From Tubulanus polymorphus (lineage: Eukaryota; Nemertea; Palaeonemertea; Tubulaniformes; Tubulanidae): a DNA stretch of 60,000 nt. This document shows, one piece after another, positions 30,700 to 42,082 of the stretch. Under the pieces are notes generated by a model, which was given only the letters and a program-made list of their open reading frames with translations, had not been told where the DNA came from and made no database searches. The first letter of the stretch is position 1. Each line of letters starts with the position of its first letter. Both the position numbers and the translations under genes were made by a program. The stretch covers positions 19,258,153-19,318,152 of the forward strand of contig NC_134028.1 of NCBI RefSeq assembly GCF_964204645.1, given 5' to 3'.

Positions 30700-30917
30700 T
30701 TAGGAAAAAAAATTACTTGTGGTGATGAGTGGTGTCTCGACCTCTCGACCTCTGGTATGAAAACGCCATCTTCTAATTACTATAGATGACAGAATTTTGA
30801 GAAATATAGATCACTGCACTATACCTGTATTGTATTGTGATAATTTTTTTGCAGCCTAGAAGAATACAACTTTTGATTAACGGACTATTATTCAAAATTT
30901 ACTTTCTTATTTTCAGA

Positions 30918-31340
30918 TTTGACAGCAATCATCCAAGAAAGGTGTTTAGAAAGTTGTATGCGGATTCAGCGGTATTCACCCTTGCTATCGATCCGAATGT
31001 GATACCGCACAACACAAAACCGGACATTATTCCTCCACCTGGATTATCGGTAGAAAGACAGTTGTATCTGTACCAAAAAATCCGGGAATTCTGCAGTTTT
31101 GAAACTAGAGACATAGCTTGTCCGTTACCGCAGGCTTTACCAGCTGCACCACAAGACTTACCTGTACCTGTAGTTGTTCCTTCCACTAGTGACTTGCCGG
31201 TACCATCAGATTCTGGATTTGTGAAATCAGTGTTTCGAAGTGAATTAAACTTGATAGTAATCAGCCGTTTTCGCTGTCAAGTTCCATACGTAGCTCCGGA
31301 GATACACTTTATACAGGCATATGTGATAACTGTATTCTAA
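30918..31340 (+). CDS. Possible host or transposon exon, unrecognised
   Basis: A frame open from 30837 becomes protein-like right after a good 3' splice site (CTTATTTTCAG, ending about 30917). It reads HPRKVFRKLYADSAVF, then IIPPPGLSVERQLYLYQKIR, a Cys/Pro segment, and an Ala/Pro/Val-rich low-complexity tail, with a stop at 31340. The composition differs from the AT-rich virus. I do not recognise the family. It may be a terminal exon of a host gene or a piece of another element. Confidence 0.35.
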   Translation, partial: FDSNHPRKVFRKLYADSAVFTLAIDPNVIPHNTKPDIIPPPGLSVERQLYLYQKIREFCSFETRDIACPLPQALPAAPQDLPVPVVVPSTSDLPVPSDSGFVKSVFRSELNLIVISRFRCQVPYVAPEIHFIQAYVITVF

Positions 31341-33085
31341 TTGGTTGATCTGTGCAGTTTTGCTGTTGTAAGTGATGAAATAATAATTGAGTTGAATATT
31401 ATGAAGATAAAAATTTTCATTTATTGCCGATTTTATCTAGTTCCTGGATGGACTGCTGCTCTCAGTTTAAATATAAAATACTTTCATACAATAAGTGTTA
31501 TATGCTCTAGAATGATAAAGAATGACTTATTTATTTGATATAGTGCAATAATAAGTTACATTACTCAGAAAAAATCAATTAACTGTGAAATTCAATTTTT
31601 CCGAAAATATTTTCATCCTAAATCTATCATCCTAAAAAACCAATCCAGGAACTTAATTTTTGCTTGAAAAGGGGATGATGTCTTGTACCCCTGGTAAAAA
31701 TTTGGAGTCGATATCTCAATTCTAAGATACTGGTTGCTATGGTGGATTGATATTCCTAAGTACCGAGACTTTAACCGTCGATTTCTCAGAATCCTCTTCC
31801 GCTGACTTACAGTCTTCAACATTTAATAACTCAGTGAGTTTTTGAGATATCAACATAATTTTTTTTGCATTGGATTCCACACAATTGTGGCTTTCAAAAT
31901 ATGTATAGTACTCAATTTTGATAAGGTGACCCAAGTAACTGATTTTGCCAGCACCAGTCACATATTATCATAAGCGAAGAAGATAATGAACTGATATCAT
32001 TAGCCGAAATGGCATATATTCGAAAACCAGGCATGGACGAATAGATAAACACCAACTTTCAAAAGGACAACATGATAGAATTGTACGAATCGTTGGATTC
32101 CAAGTTCAGTACTGATACTATCAAACAATCTGTGCCGAGATACATACCAAATGGGACATCTATAGACTGTATTCCGTTCAACACAATGTCGCCACAGGTG
32201 TATAACAATCTCCCTGATTGCCAGTCTACTAGCATGTTGACCCCCTTGCTTGCTAACACCAACATTTACTCAATGTTAGCATTAGTTGTTGGGAAGTTGT
32301 TTTTAAATATTGGGCTGTAAAACATTGTAACAACATTTAGACAATGTATATATACAAACACGCCATCTGTTGAGGATACCAAGAGAAACTAATGATAATA
32401 CAACATTTCAGCAACATTGACCAAATTGCCAGACTAAATAAATTGAATTGAATTTTATTTAGTTTAGTTAGAAATCGAACACATTTTGCTTGTTCTTACA
32501 TAGTGGTTAGGCTACTAAAATGATATGAAGATTAGTTAATTTGTTAACTATTAGAAAGCTGTTAGAAAGCTGTTTGGAAGAAATATCCAAAATAAATAGG
32601 CCAAAAAGCGACAGTGTTGCCCCCGTCCCCGCCATTTTGGTTCTCACTGCGAGTTAAATAATAAGTTTAATAATTTTCCTTAGTTCATGCTTTAATACAC
32701 ATTTTACATCGATCTTGAATTGATTTCTGGTATCAATTGCATTTGTTTTTAATTGTTATACATCTCCGGACCCAACTAATAAGTATTGTAAAAGTTTTTT
32801 TACTGATGATTATATAAAAGGTTTTCATGAATGAACTGGAATTCATTTATAGGCCTATGCAGTAGAGTCGGCGAATGTGGGTCACTCTACACTTACAATG
32901 CTACTCCGTGTAAAATAGACATTAGTACCGGTACTAGCCTGGAGTGTGACCGAATCAGTGGCTTATTGGACAGATTTTTGATCACTTTTTACAGCGAAAA
33001 GATTTACTCCAAAAAAGCCTGTGACACTGAACAAATTTCATCAGATCATTTATCCTACGAATAGTTTTTCTAAAACTGCGATTGG
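31341..33085. other. Mostly non-coding; weak coding-like patches
   Basis: Minus-strand 31737-31961 reads as a charged segment (LTELLNVEDCKSAEEDSEK), and plus-strand 32072-32320 reads with mixed composition, but neither has a domain, clear start or splice frame. GCCATTTTGG near 32632 resembles a YY1-type site. Nothing firm can be annotated. Confidence 0.4.
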
Positions 33086-34588
33086 TTGGTCAATTTTGAC
33101 AAACTGCGTGCAAAAAAAAGGTGCGTGGCTAATCCAAGAATGATACCATGTTTTTTTCACCTAATTATAGCCATGAAGCGTCGACTCTCTAATCACGCAT
33201 GGATGTCTGCGAAACGGTCTCTTCAAAAGAGAACTATCATTCGAAATCAATCTAGTAGCGATGATGATGGTGCTGTTGCAGAACATAACTTTGAGGAACA
33301 TACTAGAGAAATTGTGATTGCGGCTGAAAATGAAATGAATGCATTGGAAAATGAGTGGAATTCCTCCGAAAACTCAGAAGATCAGGAGGAGATTGAAGGA
33401 GGCCATGAACAACATGAAATGCCACCAGCTGTCGAAGAAGCATACGTATTGGAAATAATTGATGATTATGATAATCGAAGCAGTGATGGCGACACAATGT
33501 CCTCGGAAAGTAGTGATTCTGATAATCTTACGGCTGATCTCGTTGAATGGGCTTATCGTTTTCAAGTTAAACATGATGCTGTGGATAACTTGCTTCAAAA
33601 TTTGTGGATAACTTGCTTCAAAAAGTACCATCTGGAATCGCCGTCTACTGCAAGATCTTTGTTGAAAACTCCAAAACATATTGCAACCAATATTGTGTCA
33701 GGTATGGACTATTCATATTTTGGCGTCGCAGATCAGCTTCGAAATTCATTAAGAAGGTATCCTGCAGAACTTCTTCGCGAAATTGTTGATCTAGATATTT
33801 GTTTTAACATTGATGGGTTGCCACTTTTCAGCAGATCTTCAAGAATGAATTTTTGGCCAATATTAGGCAGTGTTTTAAATCTGAGTCCCCCTGATGTATT
33901 TGTCGTGCCGATAACAAGTGGTTTGTGTAAACCAACTGATTTAAACTTATTTCAAGAATTCATCGATGAATACAATGAAATACTGCAAGACGGCATTGAA
34001 ATTAATGGAAAAGTTTATAATATCGGAAAATCCAGTGTTACGTGTGATGTCCCTGCACGAGCAATGGTTAAAGCTGCAAAATCCTTTAATGGCTATTTCG
34101 GTTGTGATTGATGCGAACAAAGAGGAGAATATTATATATGCCCTGGTGCTAATAGGGGTCGTGTTATATTTCGCCAGATAACTGAATTACCATTACGGAC
34201 TGACAAACGATTTCGCAACCAGGAAAATGATCAACATCATAACGGCATTTCACCATTCTGCAATTTGCCAATTGATATGGTGCTTGATTTCAGAGTTGAT
34301 TACATGCATCAAGTCTGTCTAGGTGTAATGAAAAAAATGTTGTTAGTATGGCTTCCTGGACCACGAGAAATAAAGATCTCGCAACAACAAGTAGCTGTGA
34401 TTAGTCAAAACCTAGAGGACATAAAGCAATATATACCTAAAGTATTTGCGCGTAAACCTCGTAGCTTAGTAGATGTCTACCATTGGAAAGCAACTGAATT
34501 CAGGCAATTTCTATTATATACAGGTCAATTTGTCCTCAAAGATGTCTACATCCATGATTTTTTGATAACTTCATGTGTTTGTCCATAG
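33086..34588 (+). pseudogene. Tnp2 (CACTA/EnSpm-type)-like transposase, first two thirds
   Basis: The frame 33086-34111 (341 codons; the likely start is the ATG at 33173 in a good context) has an acidic Glu/Asp/Ser-rich N-terminus, then INGDG-type core sequence: FNIDGLPLFSRSSRMNFWPI, then SGLCKPTDLNLFQEFI, then CDVPARAMVKAAKSFNGYFG. These are hallmark blocks of Tnp2-like transposases. A TGA at 34109 interrupts a Cys-rich block (GCD, stop, CEQRG); the same frame then stays open to 34588 with coherent sequence. CGA to TGA would explain it. An indel or deletion follows. Confidence 0.65.
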
Positions 34589-34603
34589 CAATTGGGATTT
34601 TGA

Positions 34604-34852
34604 TTGATCGAAAGCGGCGTAACAGATTTTAATGGAAAACAAAGGATTATTTCAGCCACAAAACCAAATAATGCATATGTTCTTCCCGATGATTCACTTG
34701 TTGAAGTAAATGGGGTAAACGAAGATGATACGTACAGATGCAAATTGTATGGAAACAGCACCAGGGTTTTCGATAGCCCTTGTGATTCAAGGACACTTGG
34801 ATTTTTCTCTGTACGAGTAAATGCCTTTACGTTACAAATTCCTCCGGTTTAG
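34604..34852 (+). pseudogene. Tnp2-like transposase C-terminal fragment
   Basis: An 82-codon frame (GKQRIISATKPNNAYVLPDD ... SLVEVNGVNEDDTYRC) resembling the C-terminal end of the same transposase family. It lies 15 bases after the stop of the preceding part in another phase, with the middle of the protein missing. Bases 34853-35360 hold no gene. Confidence 0.45.
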
Positions 34853-35362
34853 AATGGCCAGGCAAGCAATTTTGGCTGAAAAACACCCATACTGTTATTT
34901 TTTGGCTTTGCATCTTGAAATGGATTAGGCTCATTGGTAACTCATAAGATGTACATTATGATAATGTTGATCACTTGCCTTTGTATGTAGATGACCGGCA
35001 GAGATGTAAGTGCTGTTCAGGGAAATTTTCCCAGGTAAAATGTTGAATATGTACGGTAATGTTCACTTGTGCTTGAACAAAAATCGTAACTGTTTTATAA
35101 CCTTTCATCAGAAGTAACAATTGTAGACTGAAGTGTTTTTGATGTTTCTAATAAAAAATGGTATTTTTTGAATTCATAAAAAATTCTTGTTTTTCCTTTT
35201 TTAACAATTGTATCAAATTTGATACATTTTGGAAAAGTAGGTCAAGTGTGCCAAAAAAATTTTTGGCGTTATTTGTGGATTCGTGTGTCCATAATTATAA
35301 TATTTCCCGGTGGGCATATTTTTCACTTGATTTTCGGACCCCTTGGTAGATAGAGGGCTAAA

Positions 35363-36478
35363 ATGCCGAACACTCGAGCCTACTGGGAACTCGAAACCAG
35401 ACATGCTCCTGTTGCGGATGTTATGGCGAGGAATCGTTATGAAAAACTTGTTGCAAATATACATTTTGTGGACAACAATCAAGTAACTGATGAACAGAAA
35501 ATGGACAAACTACATAAAATTCGACCCTGGCTCAAACTGTTACGTAGAAACTTCCTTTCGTTAGCATCACTAAAGTTGCAGTCGGTGGATGAAATGATGG
35601 TTCCCTTCAAGGGACGATCAATCATTAGAGTGTACATGCCCAACAAACCAAAAAAATATGGAATAAAAATGTGGGCACGAGCTAGCTCGGACGGTTTGTT
35701 CATGATTTTGATGTTTATGAAGGTGCCTGAACAGGTACATCAAATAACTCGACGTCAGTATTAGGCAAATCTGCAGGGGTTGTAGCAAAGCTTTGTGAAA
35801 CATTAGATGTCGGTATGAATTATAAAGTGTATGCAGATAATTTCTTCACAACGATACCTCTGATTGAGGCTCTAAAAAGGAAGAAAATTTGGTTCCTCGG
35901 TACTGTCCGAATGGATCGAGTTGTAAATTGTAATTTGAAATCTGAAAAAGAGCTAAAAAGGGAAGGCTGTGGATCGTATGATTACAAAGTTGAAATGAAT
36001 ACACAGATTGTCTGTCTAACATGGCTTGACAATAAATGTGTGAACCTGGCATCATCATATATTAGGGCATCATCCTTAGATAAGGCATGACGATGGGATC
36101 GATCTGCCAAAATCCACATAGATGTCGATCGTCCAGCTATGATATCCCAATATAATAGCTTTATGGGAGGCATTGATCTTATGGACATGTGTATATCCAT
36201 GTATAAAGCATCTATTAGGTCCAGACGATGGTATTTATGTGTATTTTGGCACACAGTAAAACTAGCATTAGTGAATGCTTGGCTTTTGTACAGAAGAATG
36301 CAAAACGAGAATGATATTCCAAAAAAAACTCCCTCTGAGGCGATTTCAGGCCCAGGTTGCACAGGCACTCTGTAAGTCTGGAAAACCGGTTGGTCGTGTA
36401 GGCAGACCATCACACGAAGAGGCAGAGATTCTGTCTCAGCAAGAGACGCAAGGTAGCCACAGCACTAGTGTCCGATGA
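35363..36478 (+). pseudogene. PiggyBac-derived transposase, 5'-truncated and broken (unit A)
   Basis: The first piece (35363-35764) has ADVMARNRYEKLVANIHF and SVDEMMVPFKGR with the first catalytic Asp. The second (35815-36090) has YADNFFTTIPLIEAL with the second Asp. The third (36139-36375) has YNSFMGGIDLMDMC with the third. A frameshift near 35697, a TGA soon after, and a TGA at 36088 interrupt it. The N-terminal third of the domain is absent. The sequence is quite different from the intact piggyBac protein downstream, so it is an older, separate family member. Confidence 0.85.
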
Positions 36479-36786
36479 AGTTCGAAAAGACCAAGTTGAC
36501 CATTTTCCCTCATGGGACCTAAAACGTATGTGGTGTCGTAATTGCCAAAATGGCAGCCTAACTTATATCAAATGCATCAAATGTAATGCATACTTATGCT
36601 TGAATAAGCAGAGGATGATACTATTGATTGTGTAACATGTATTACGTTCCATATACATAGTATGCTCCTGAAAATGGTCTTACTGTAGGACACTGAACTG
36701 TTTATCTTTAGTTTTGACACATAGCATCTGTTTTTGTGCTGCAGAGTATGAGCTTATATACGTTGTAACTTTATTTTCTGGTCACT

Positions 36787-36828
36787 CCACCTGATGATGG
36801 CTATTAGTCAACAGCCGAAACGTTGTGG
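36787..36828 (+). ncRNA. Hammerhead ribozyme-like motif (unit A)
   Basis: CCAC, CTGATGA (36791-36797), stem II GGCT with AGCC, GAAAC (36817-36821), GTT, GTGG. Both hammerhead cores are exact, helix I can form (CCAC with GTGG), and GAAACGTT gives the minimal helix III with a GUU cleavage triplet. One extra U sits before stem II. No retroelement coding sequence adjoins it. Bases 36829-37340 are AT-rich and empty. Confidence 0.6.
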
Positions 36829-37355
36829 TTTCAATTCAATAAATTTTACCATTTAATAAATCCAATTTATCTACTAATTTAAATACTGGCTTTTCTCCCC
36901 ATAATCAATTACTATCTAGACATCTCAACTCTTTTTATTTTGTAAAATAGTTTCAGAAATATAATTCATATTCCACACTATTTATATTGTTAGAAATAAT
37001 TTGCTATTTTTAATTTTGTGACTACTCCATGAATTTTGAAAACATGTCTTAGATTCCTGTGTTGTAAATATTTTAATATTTTTGACTATTGAATATAATT
37101 CATAAACTTTACATCATTCTTTATTTTTCACTTTGAGAGAAGGAAGTACTTGGAATCACTTCACACAATATATATATGAACCCATTTTAGAGCACATTTA
37201 GATACAATGGGAGCAATGCCAATATTTCACGTCAAGTAAAAACCGCGCCTGCAATCAAGCATTTTCTGAAAATTTAGGGTCTGTCGGGGGAACATCATAG
37301 GAACTTAAAACCTTCCTCAGTTTCATCAGAAAGCCCTTATTAACACTTTGACTGC

Positions 37356-37422
37356 GGCACCCGAGTTAACTCGGGTTCTAAGGCCCGATTTTTTACTGCG
37401 GCGCCCGAGTTAACTCGTTTTT
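37356..37422 (+). promoter_or_regulatory. Subterminal palindromes of piggyBac copy A
   Basis: Two copies of CTGCGGC, then a variable base, then CCCGAGTTAACTCG; the first extends to the perfect 16-bp palindrome CCCGAGTTAACTCGGG. Only the left end has them. They may be transposase-binding sites, and each contains an internal TTAA. Function is inferred. Confidence 0.5.
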
Positions 37423-37572
37423 ATGCACCCGTTCAGTGGCGACTCCTGTTTTTGGGAAACGGTACCACGGAACTATTATTTGTTCACGAATGCAACTAAC
37501 AGGCTTCCATACTGCATTCTAATGTTGATTTCGAATCGATTTTGTTATTGTACGGGTAGGTAGAGGCGCTGA

Positions 37573-39495
37573 ATGTACAGTGCTTATCTATGGGTGAGTT
37601 TCAAAACAAAGATGGCTGCGCCCAGGAGACAAGGTGGTAGACAGCTAACGGACTTAGAAATAAGCGAAATATTTGCCGACAGTGATTCGGAAAATGAACT
37701 TTTCGATGAACAAAATGCTGCAGCAGATGATGAGGAGGCCAGGGTAAGCTCTGAGGCTTCGGAAATTGAATCAAACGGTGAATCAAATGATGCGCATGAT
37801 TTGGACTCTGAAAATAATTCTGAAATTTCGGCCAGCGGCAGTGATGAATCGAACGATGATGATATAGCCCCAGTGGCCGCCCCAGCCCCCCCACCAGTTC
37901 AACGTGGTAGAGGCTTAGTAAGGAGGGGTGCTAGAGGTAGAGGGGCAAATCGTGGACGTGGTCGGGGCCGTGTTCCAGCTAATAGGCCTGATCCGGATGC
38001 AGGATGGAGTGACACTAATGTGCAGCCAGTTGCTGGTGCTTTTACAGGTACACCTGGATTGAATGTAAACATGGACAGTGATGAGCCTATTGATTATTTT
38101 AGGCTTTATGTAACTGATGAACTTATAGACATTCTAGTTACTCAGACTAATTTGTATGCTTCTCAATTTATTAGAGATGCACAGCTGAAGCCTAAATCGA
38201 GGGTCCACGCATGGAAAGATGTTGACGCACAAGAAATGTGGCGTTTCCTTATGCTACTCTCTATGATGGGTATTATAAAAAAACCCACTATAAACATGTA
38301 TTGGTCTAAAAAGAAAACAGTCAGAACTCCATTTTTCAATGAAACCATGCCTCGTGATCGATTTCTGCTGATATTGAAATTTTTTCATTGTAACGACAAC
38401 GATGCTCGTCCTGGTGACAACCAGGATCGGTTATACAAAGTCCGCCCTGTCTATGATCACCTCACACGCAAATTTACCGAAGTTTACACGCCCACGGAAC
38501 ATTTATCATTAGACGAAGGGGTGTTGAAGTGGCGCGGGAGACTAGTGTTTCGTTGTTATAACCCCCAAAAGCCCGAAAAATATGGAATGAAGTCGTACAT
38601 GGTATCGGAATCCGAATCTGGGTATTTTTACAGTTTTAGTCTCTATTGTGGCACGAACCGGAATGTTCCTACCATATGTGATGATACCCTACAGCCTTTA
38701 TATGGTAAGAACTATAAAGTTTACATGGATAACTTCTACAATAGGTGGAAGGTATCCCAGCACTTGCTCAATAATAGGACTCACACATGCGGAACTGTTC
38801 GTATAAACCGCGGTCTTCCAAAGGCGCTTGTTCAACAAAGCAAAGAACTTCGACGTGGCGATGTCGCTTTCCGTCAAAAGGATGGAATAATGTTTCTGCT
38901 ATGGCTAGATAAGAGACTGGTAAAAATGGTATCCACTTTACATGATTCTTCTATGGCAGAAACAGGTAAACAGGATAAAGATGGAAATCTGATTAGAAAA
39001 CCGCAATGCATAATTGATTATAACCATTTTATGTCTGGTGTGGACCACTGTGATCAGATGTCGCGTTATTATCCGTGTGTTTTGAAAACTGTGAAATGGA
39101 TAAAAAAATTAGTACTATATCTCATTCATCTATCAGCAGTGAACAGTTATTTCCTGTATCAAAAGAATCCCAATAAGGACAAACTTCATCTTCTGGAATT
39201 TTTGGAGCGTATAATTGAATCTATGGCTGAACTTGCGGGTGAAGTTCCCGTGGGGCATCAGGCCAATAGGGGACCACAGGGAGATCCAGTTACAAGGCTT
39301 ACAGGAGGGGCAGCTAATCATGCATTTGTTTTGATCCCCCCTACTGCCAAGAAACAAAACCCAACCAGAGTATGCAGGGTTTGCTCAAAAAAGGGCATGA
39401 GAAGCGAGTCTAGATATATGTGCCGCAACTGTGAAACCCCCCTTCATCCTGAATGTTACTCTGCATATCACTCCAAAAAGATTTACTGGGTGTAA
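37573..39495 (+). CDS. PiggyBac transposase, intact
   Basis: A 640-codon frame. Translation probably starts at the ATG at 37612 (AAGATGG context). Residues about 30-105 are acidic and Ser-rich, followed by an RGRG-rich basic stretch (about 112-140). The DDE_Tnp_1_7 domain follows, with Asp 314 (LSLDEGVLKWRGR), Asp 386 (VYMDNFYNRW) and Asp 491 (MSGVDHCDQM), spaced as in piggyBac. The C-terminus has the Cys-rich domain: CRVC, CRNC and HPEC. All expected parts are present, so it could be active in cut-and-paste transposition at TTAA. Confidence 0.95.
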   Translation: MYSAYLWVSFKTKMAAPRRQGGRQLTDLEISEIFADSDSENELFDEQNAAADDEEARVSSEASEIESNGESNDAHDLDSENNSEISASGSDESNDDDIAPVAAPAPPPVQRGRGLVRRGARGRGANRGRGRGRVPANRPDPDAGWSDTNVQPVAGAFTGTPGLNVNMDSDEPIDYFRLYVTDELIDILVTQTNLYASQFIRDAQLKPKSRVHAWKDVDAQEMWRFLMLLSMMGIIKKPTINMYWSKKKTVRTPFFNETMPRDRFLLILKFFHCNDNDARPGDNQDRLYKVRPVYDHLTRKFTEVYTPTEHLSLDEGVLKWRGRLVFRCYNPQKPEKYGMKSYMVSESESGYFYSFSLYCGTNRNVPTICDDTLQPLYGKNYKVYMDNFYNRWKVSQHLLNNRTHTCGTVRINRGLPKALVQQSKELRRGDVAFRQKDGIMFLLWLDKRLVKMVSTLHDSSMAETGKQDKDGNLIRKPQCIIDYNHFMSGVDHCDQMSRYYPCVLKTVKWIKKLVLYLIHLSAVNSYFLYQKNPNKDKLHLLEFLERIIESMAELAGEVPVGHQANRGPQGDPVTRLTGGAANHAFVLIPPTAKKQNPTRVCRVCSKKGMRSESRYMCRNCETPLHPECYSAYHSKKIYWV

Positions 39496-39656
39496 AATAT
39501 CATAAAACCAAAGAATAAAAGACAAGAGTAAGGTAAGACATTATTTTTTCTTCATTTATTGCTCTTTTATTGAAGGACTACAAAATTTAACATTTTTTGG
39601 AAAAAACGTTAGCACAGGGGTATATACGCATTTCTAAAATTTCAGCAGTCAAAGTG

Positions 39657-40680
39657 TTAATAAATACGTTTGAATTGTAGGATAGTATAATCAGTTAAAA
39701 TAGTCACTGGTGAAATGCTGTACACGAGTAAATGGCGGATGTAATATACGTGCGTCATCTTCACCCATTTCACCCTGTTTCACTTCACCTCACAACAAAT
39801 TTCAATTTTGTTTGAATCATATGTTCGGGTTTTAGTGGTGGTAATTCTTTTTCGTCTTCACTATCCAAAGGACTAATAGAATGTCCAGGTAGTTTTGTAG
39901 CTTGTTGCAATTGGTACACCTTTTGCTTTTTGTTAGGTTTCGGTAGTTTGCCAAATAGATTTATATTTCTTATCCTCCCTTGGAATGCGTGATAACTTCT
40001 TGTTGAACTGCCAAAAGCGTGTCGTTAACGTCTGATCTGCTACACATGGTCAGTAGCATCATGTCTTGGAAAAATCTCATTCCCAAATGATCGTGTTTCA
40101 TTTTTCTTAACATCATGTCTTACTCGTAATAGTAAACACATGCTCCTTTTTCTTCCCACTTCCAAACGTGTTTTTTGCATTCATCGTCTCTGATCACATT
40201 GGTTATTTCCAATATTTCACGTTTCTCTTGTTCTCTAGAGTCTTCAAATATCACATATTGACCACCATACTGATCATTTCTATTGACAATGGACAAATCC
40301 ACCGCTGCTCTATTTGGGCATTGACATGTGGCTTATGTTTATGTTTATTCACCATGCTCATCTATAACAAATAACTGCGACTCTATTCGAGTTTAGTACC
40401 GGTTGAAATCTTATCACTGTGCATTTTTCAACTTTTCCCTTTTGTCGTGTTTTGTGTTCAGTCAAGATTGTAGTCAGTTGCGTTTTACTACATCCAAATC
40501 CTAAACCAAAAATGTCAAGAACAGTAAATGCAGAAGTACAAAAGCCAAACACCTCCACGCCTCAGACTGCGATGAACCAATGGTAGAAGATCTGAATTTG
40601 TCTCCTATTCAATCGCATAGCAAAGAAAAACCGTCACTTTTACAACGGAAACCACAGCAGAAAAATCTCTTTCCTGACTG
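39657..40680. other. Non-coding flank of unit A with a dispersed repeat
   Basis: No gene is recognised. About 57 bp at 40319-40375 (ACATGTGGCTTATGTTTATG, then TTTATTCACCATGCTCATC) recur in unit B at about 47060-47115 and, with a few changes, at 57012-57070 beside the BEL/Pao remnant. Confidence 0.6.
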
Positions 40681-40685
40681 AATCG

Positions 40686-41572
40686 ATGAATACAATGAAA
40701 TACTGCAAGACGGCATTGAAATTAATGGAAAAGTTTATAATATCGGAAAATCCAGTGTTACGTGTGATGTCCCTGCACGAGCAATGGTTAAAGCTGCAAA
40801 ATCCTTTAATGGCTATTTCGGTTGTGATTGATGCGAACAAAGAGGAGAATATTATATATGCCCTGGTGCTAATAGGGGTCGTGTTATATTTCGCCAGATA
40901 ACTGAATTACCATTACGGACTGACGAACGATTTCGCAACCAGGAAAATGATCAACATCATAACGGCATTTCACCATTCTGCAATTTGCCAATTGATATGG
41001 TGCTTGATTTCAGAGTTGATTACATGCATCAAGTCTGTCTAGGTGTAACGAAAAAAATGTTGTTAGTATGGCTTCCTGGACCACGAGAAATAAAGATCTC
41101 GCAACAACAAGTAGCTGTGATTAGTCAAAACCTAGAGGACATAAAGCAATATATACCTAAAGTATTTGCGCGTAAACCTCGTAGCTTAGTAGATGTCTAC
41201 CGTTGGAAAGCAACTGAATTCAGGCAATATCTATTATATACAGGTCAATTTGTCCTCAAAGATGTCTACATCCATGATTTTTTGATAACTTCATGTGTTT
41301 GTCCATAGCAATTGGGATTTTGATTGATCAAAAGCGGCGTAACAGATTTTAATGGAAAACAAAGGATTATTTCAGCCACAAAACCAAATAATGCATATGT
41401 TCTTCCCGATGATTCACTTGTTGAAGTAAATGGGGTAAACGAAGATGATACGTACAGATGCAAATTGTATGGAAACAGCACCAGGGTTTTCGATAGCCCT
41501 TGTGATTCAAGGACACTTGGATTTTTCTCTGTACGAGTAAATGCCTTTACGTTACAAATTCCTCCGGTTTAG
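40686..41572 (+). pseudogene. Tnp2-like transposase fragment (unit B copy)
   Basis: Copy of 33966-34852: it starts inside the gene because the duplication boundary cuts it. It contains the same internal TGA, the VDYMHQVCLGV block and the separate C-terminal fragment (41324-41572). A few substitutions separate the copies (for example V-T-K against V-M-K). Confidence 0.75.
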
Positions 41573-42082
41573 AATGGCCAGGCAAGCAATTTTGGCTGAA
41601 AAACACCCATACTGTTATTTTTTGGCTTTGCATCTTGAAATGGATTAGGCTCATTGGTAACTCATAAGATGTACATTATGATAATGTTGATCACTTGCCT
41701 TTGTATGTAGATGACCGGCAGAGATGTAAGTGCTGTTCAGGGAAATTTTCCCAGGTAAAATGTTGAATATGTACGGTAATGTTCACTTGTGCTTGAACAA
41801 AAATCGTAACTGTTTTATAACCTTTCATCAGAAGTAACAATTGTAGACTGAAGTGTTTTTGATGTTTCTAATAAAAAATGGTATTTTTTGAATTCATAAA
41901 AAATTCTTGTTTTTCCTTTTTTAACAATTGTATCAAATTTGATACATTTTGGAAAAGTAGGTCAAGTGTGCCAAAAAAATTTTTGGCGTTATTTGTGGAT
42001 TCGTGTGTCCATAATGATAATATTTCCCGGTGGGCATATTTTTCACTTGATTTTCGGACCCCTTGGTAGATAGAGGGCTAAA

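Larger units (their letters stand above)
13346..30710. mobile_element. Endogenous polinton/Maverick-like DNA virus, rearranged
   Basis: A block of markedly AT-rich DNA holds the hallmark polinton gene set: family B DNA polymerase, chromodomain integrase, packaging-type ATPase and a probable double-jelly-roll capsid. Small unassigned genes lie between them. Part of the gene set is present twice in opposite orientation around two inverted arms. Breaks occur in the polymerase, ATPase, one capsid copy and several small genes, while the integrase and the other capsid copy are open. I found no clear terminal inverted repeats or 6-bp target duplication, so both ends are approximate, and I did not recognise the usual adenovirus-type protease. 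Confidence 0.85.
37344..39656. mobile_element. Complete piggyBac element (copy A)
   Basis: Flanked by TTAA at 37340-37343 and 39657-39660, the piggyBac target duplication. The terminal inverted repeats are CACTTTGACTGC and GCAGTCAAAGTG, perfect over 12 bp. Length is 2313 bp with one transposase gene. The left subterminal region has the palindrome CCCGAGTTAACTCGGG and a second near-copy about 44 bp on. Confidence 0.96.
33962..40679. repeat. Tandem segmental duplication, unit A (6.7 kb)
   Basis: Bases 33962-40679 recur at 40682-47420 at well over 99 percent identity by eye, with an offset of 6720 rising to about 6742 because unit B has an extra 22 bp near 43335. The unit runs from inside the Tnp2-like gene to inside an ORF at its right end. 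The junction has two extra bases (GA) between the copies. Confidence 0.95.

Noticed and set aside
13346-30710. Classification as an adenovirus, poxvirus or virophage
   Set aside because: The integrase with chromodomain together with this polymerase points to polintons. Only the TAAATG start context is poxvirus-like, and two to six bases of context cannot carry a family assignment.
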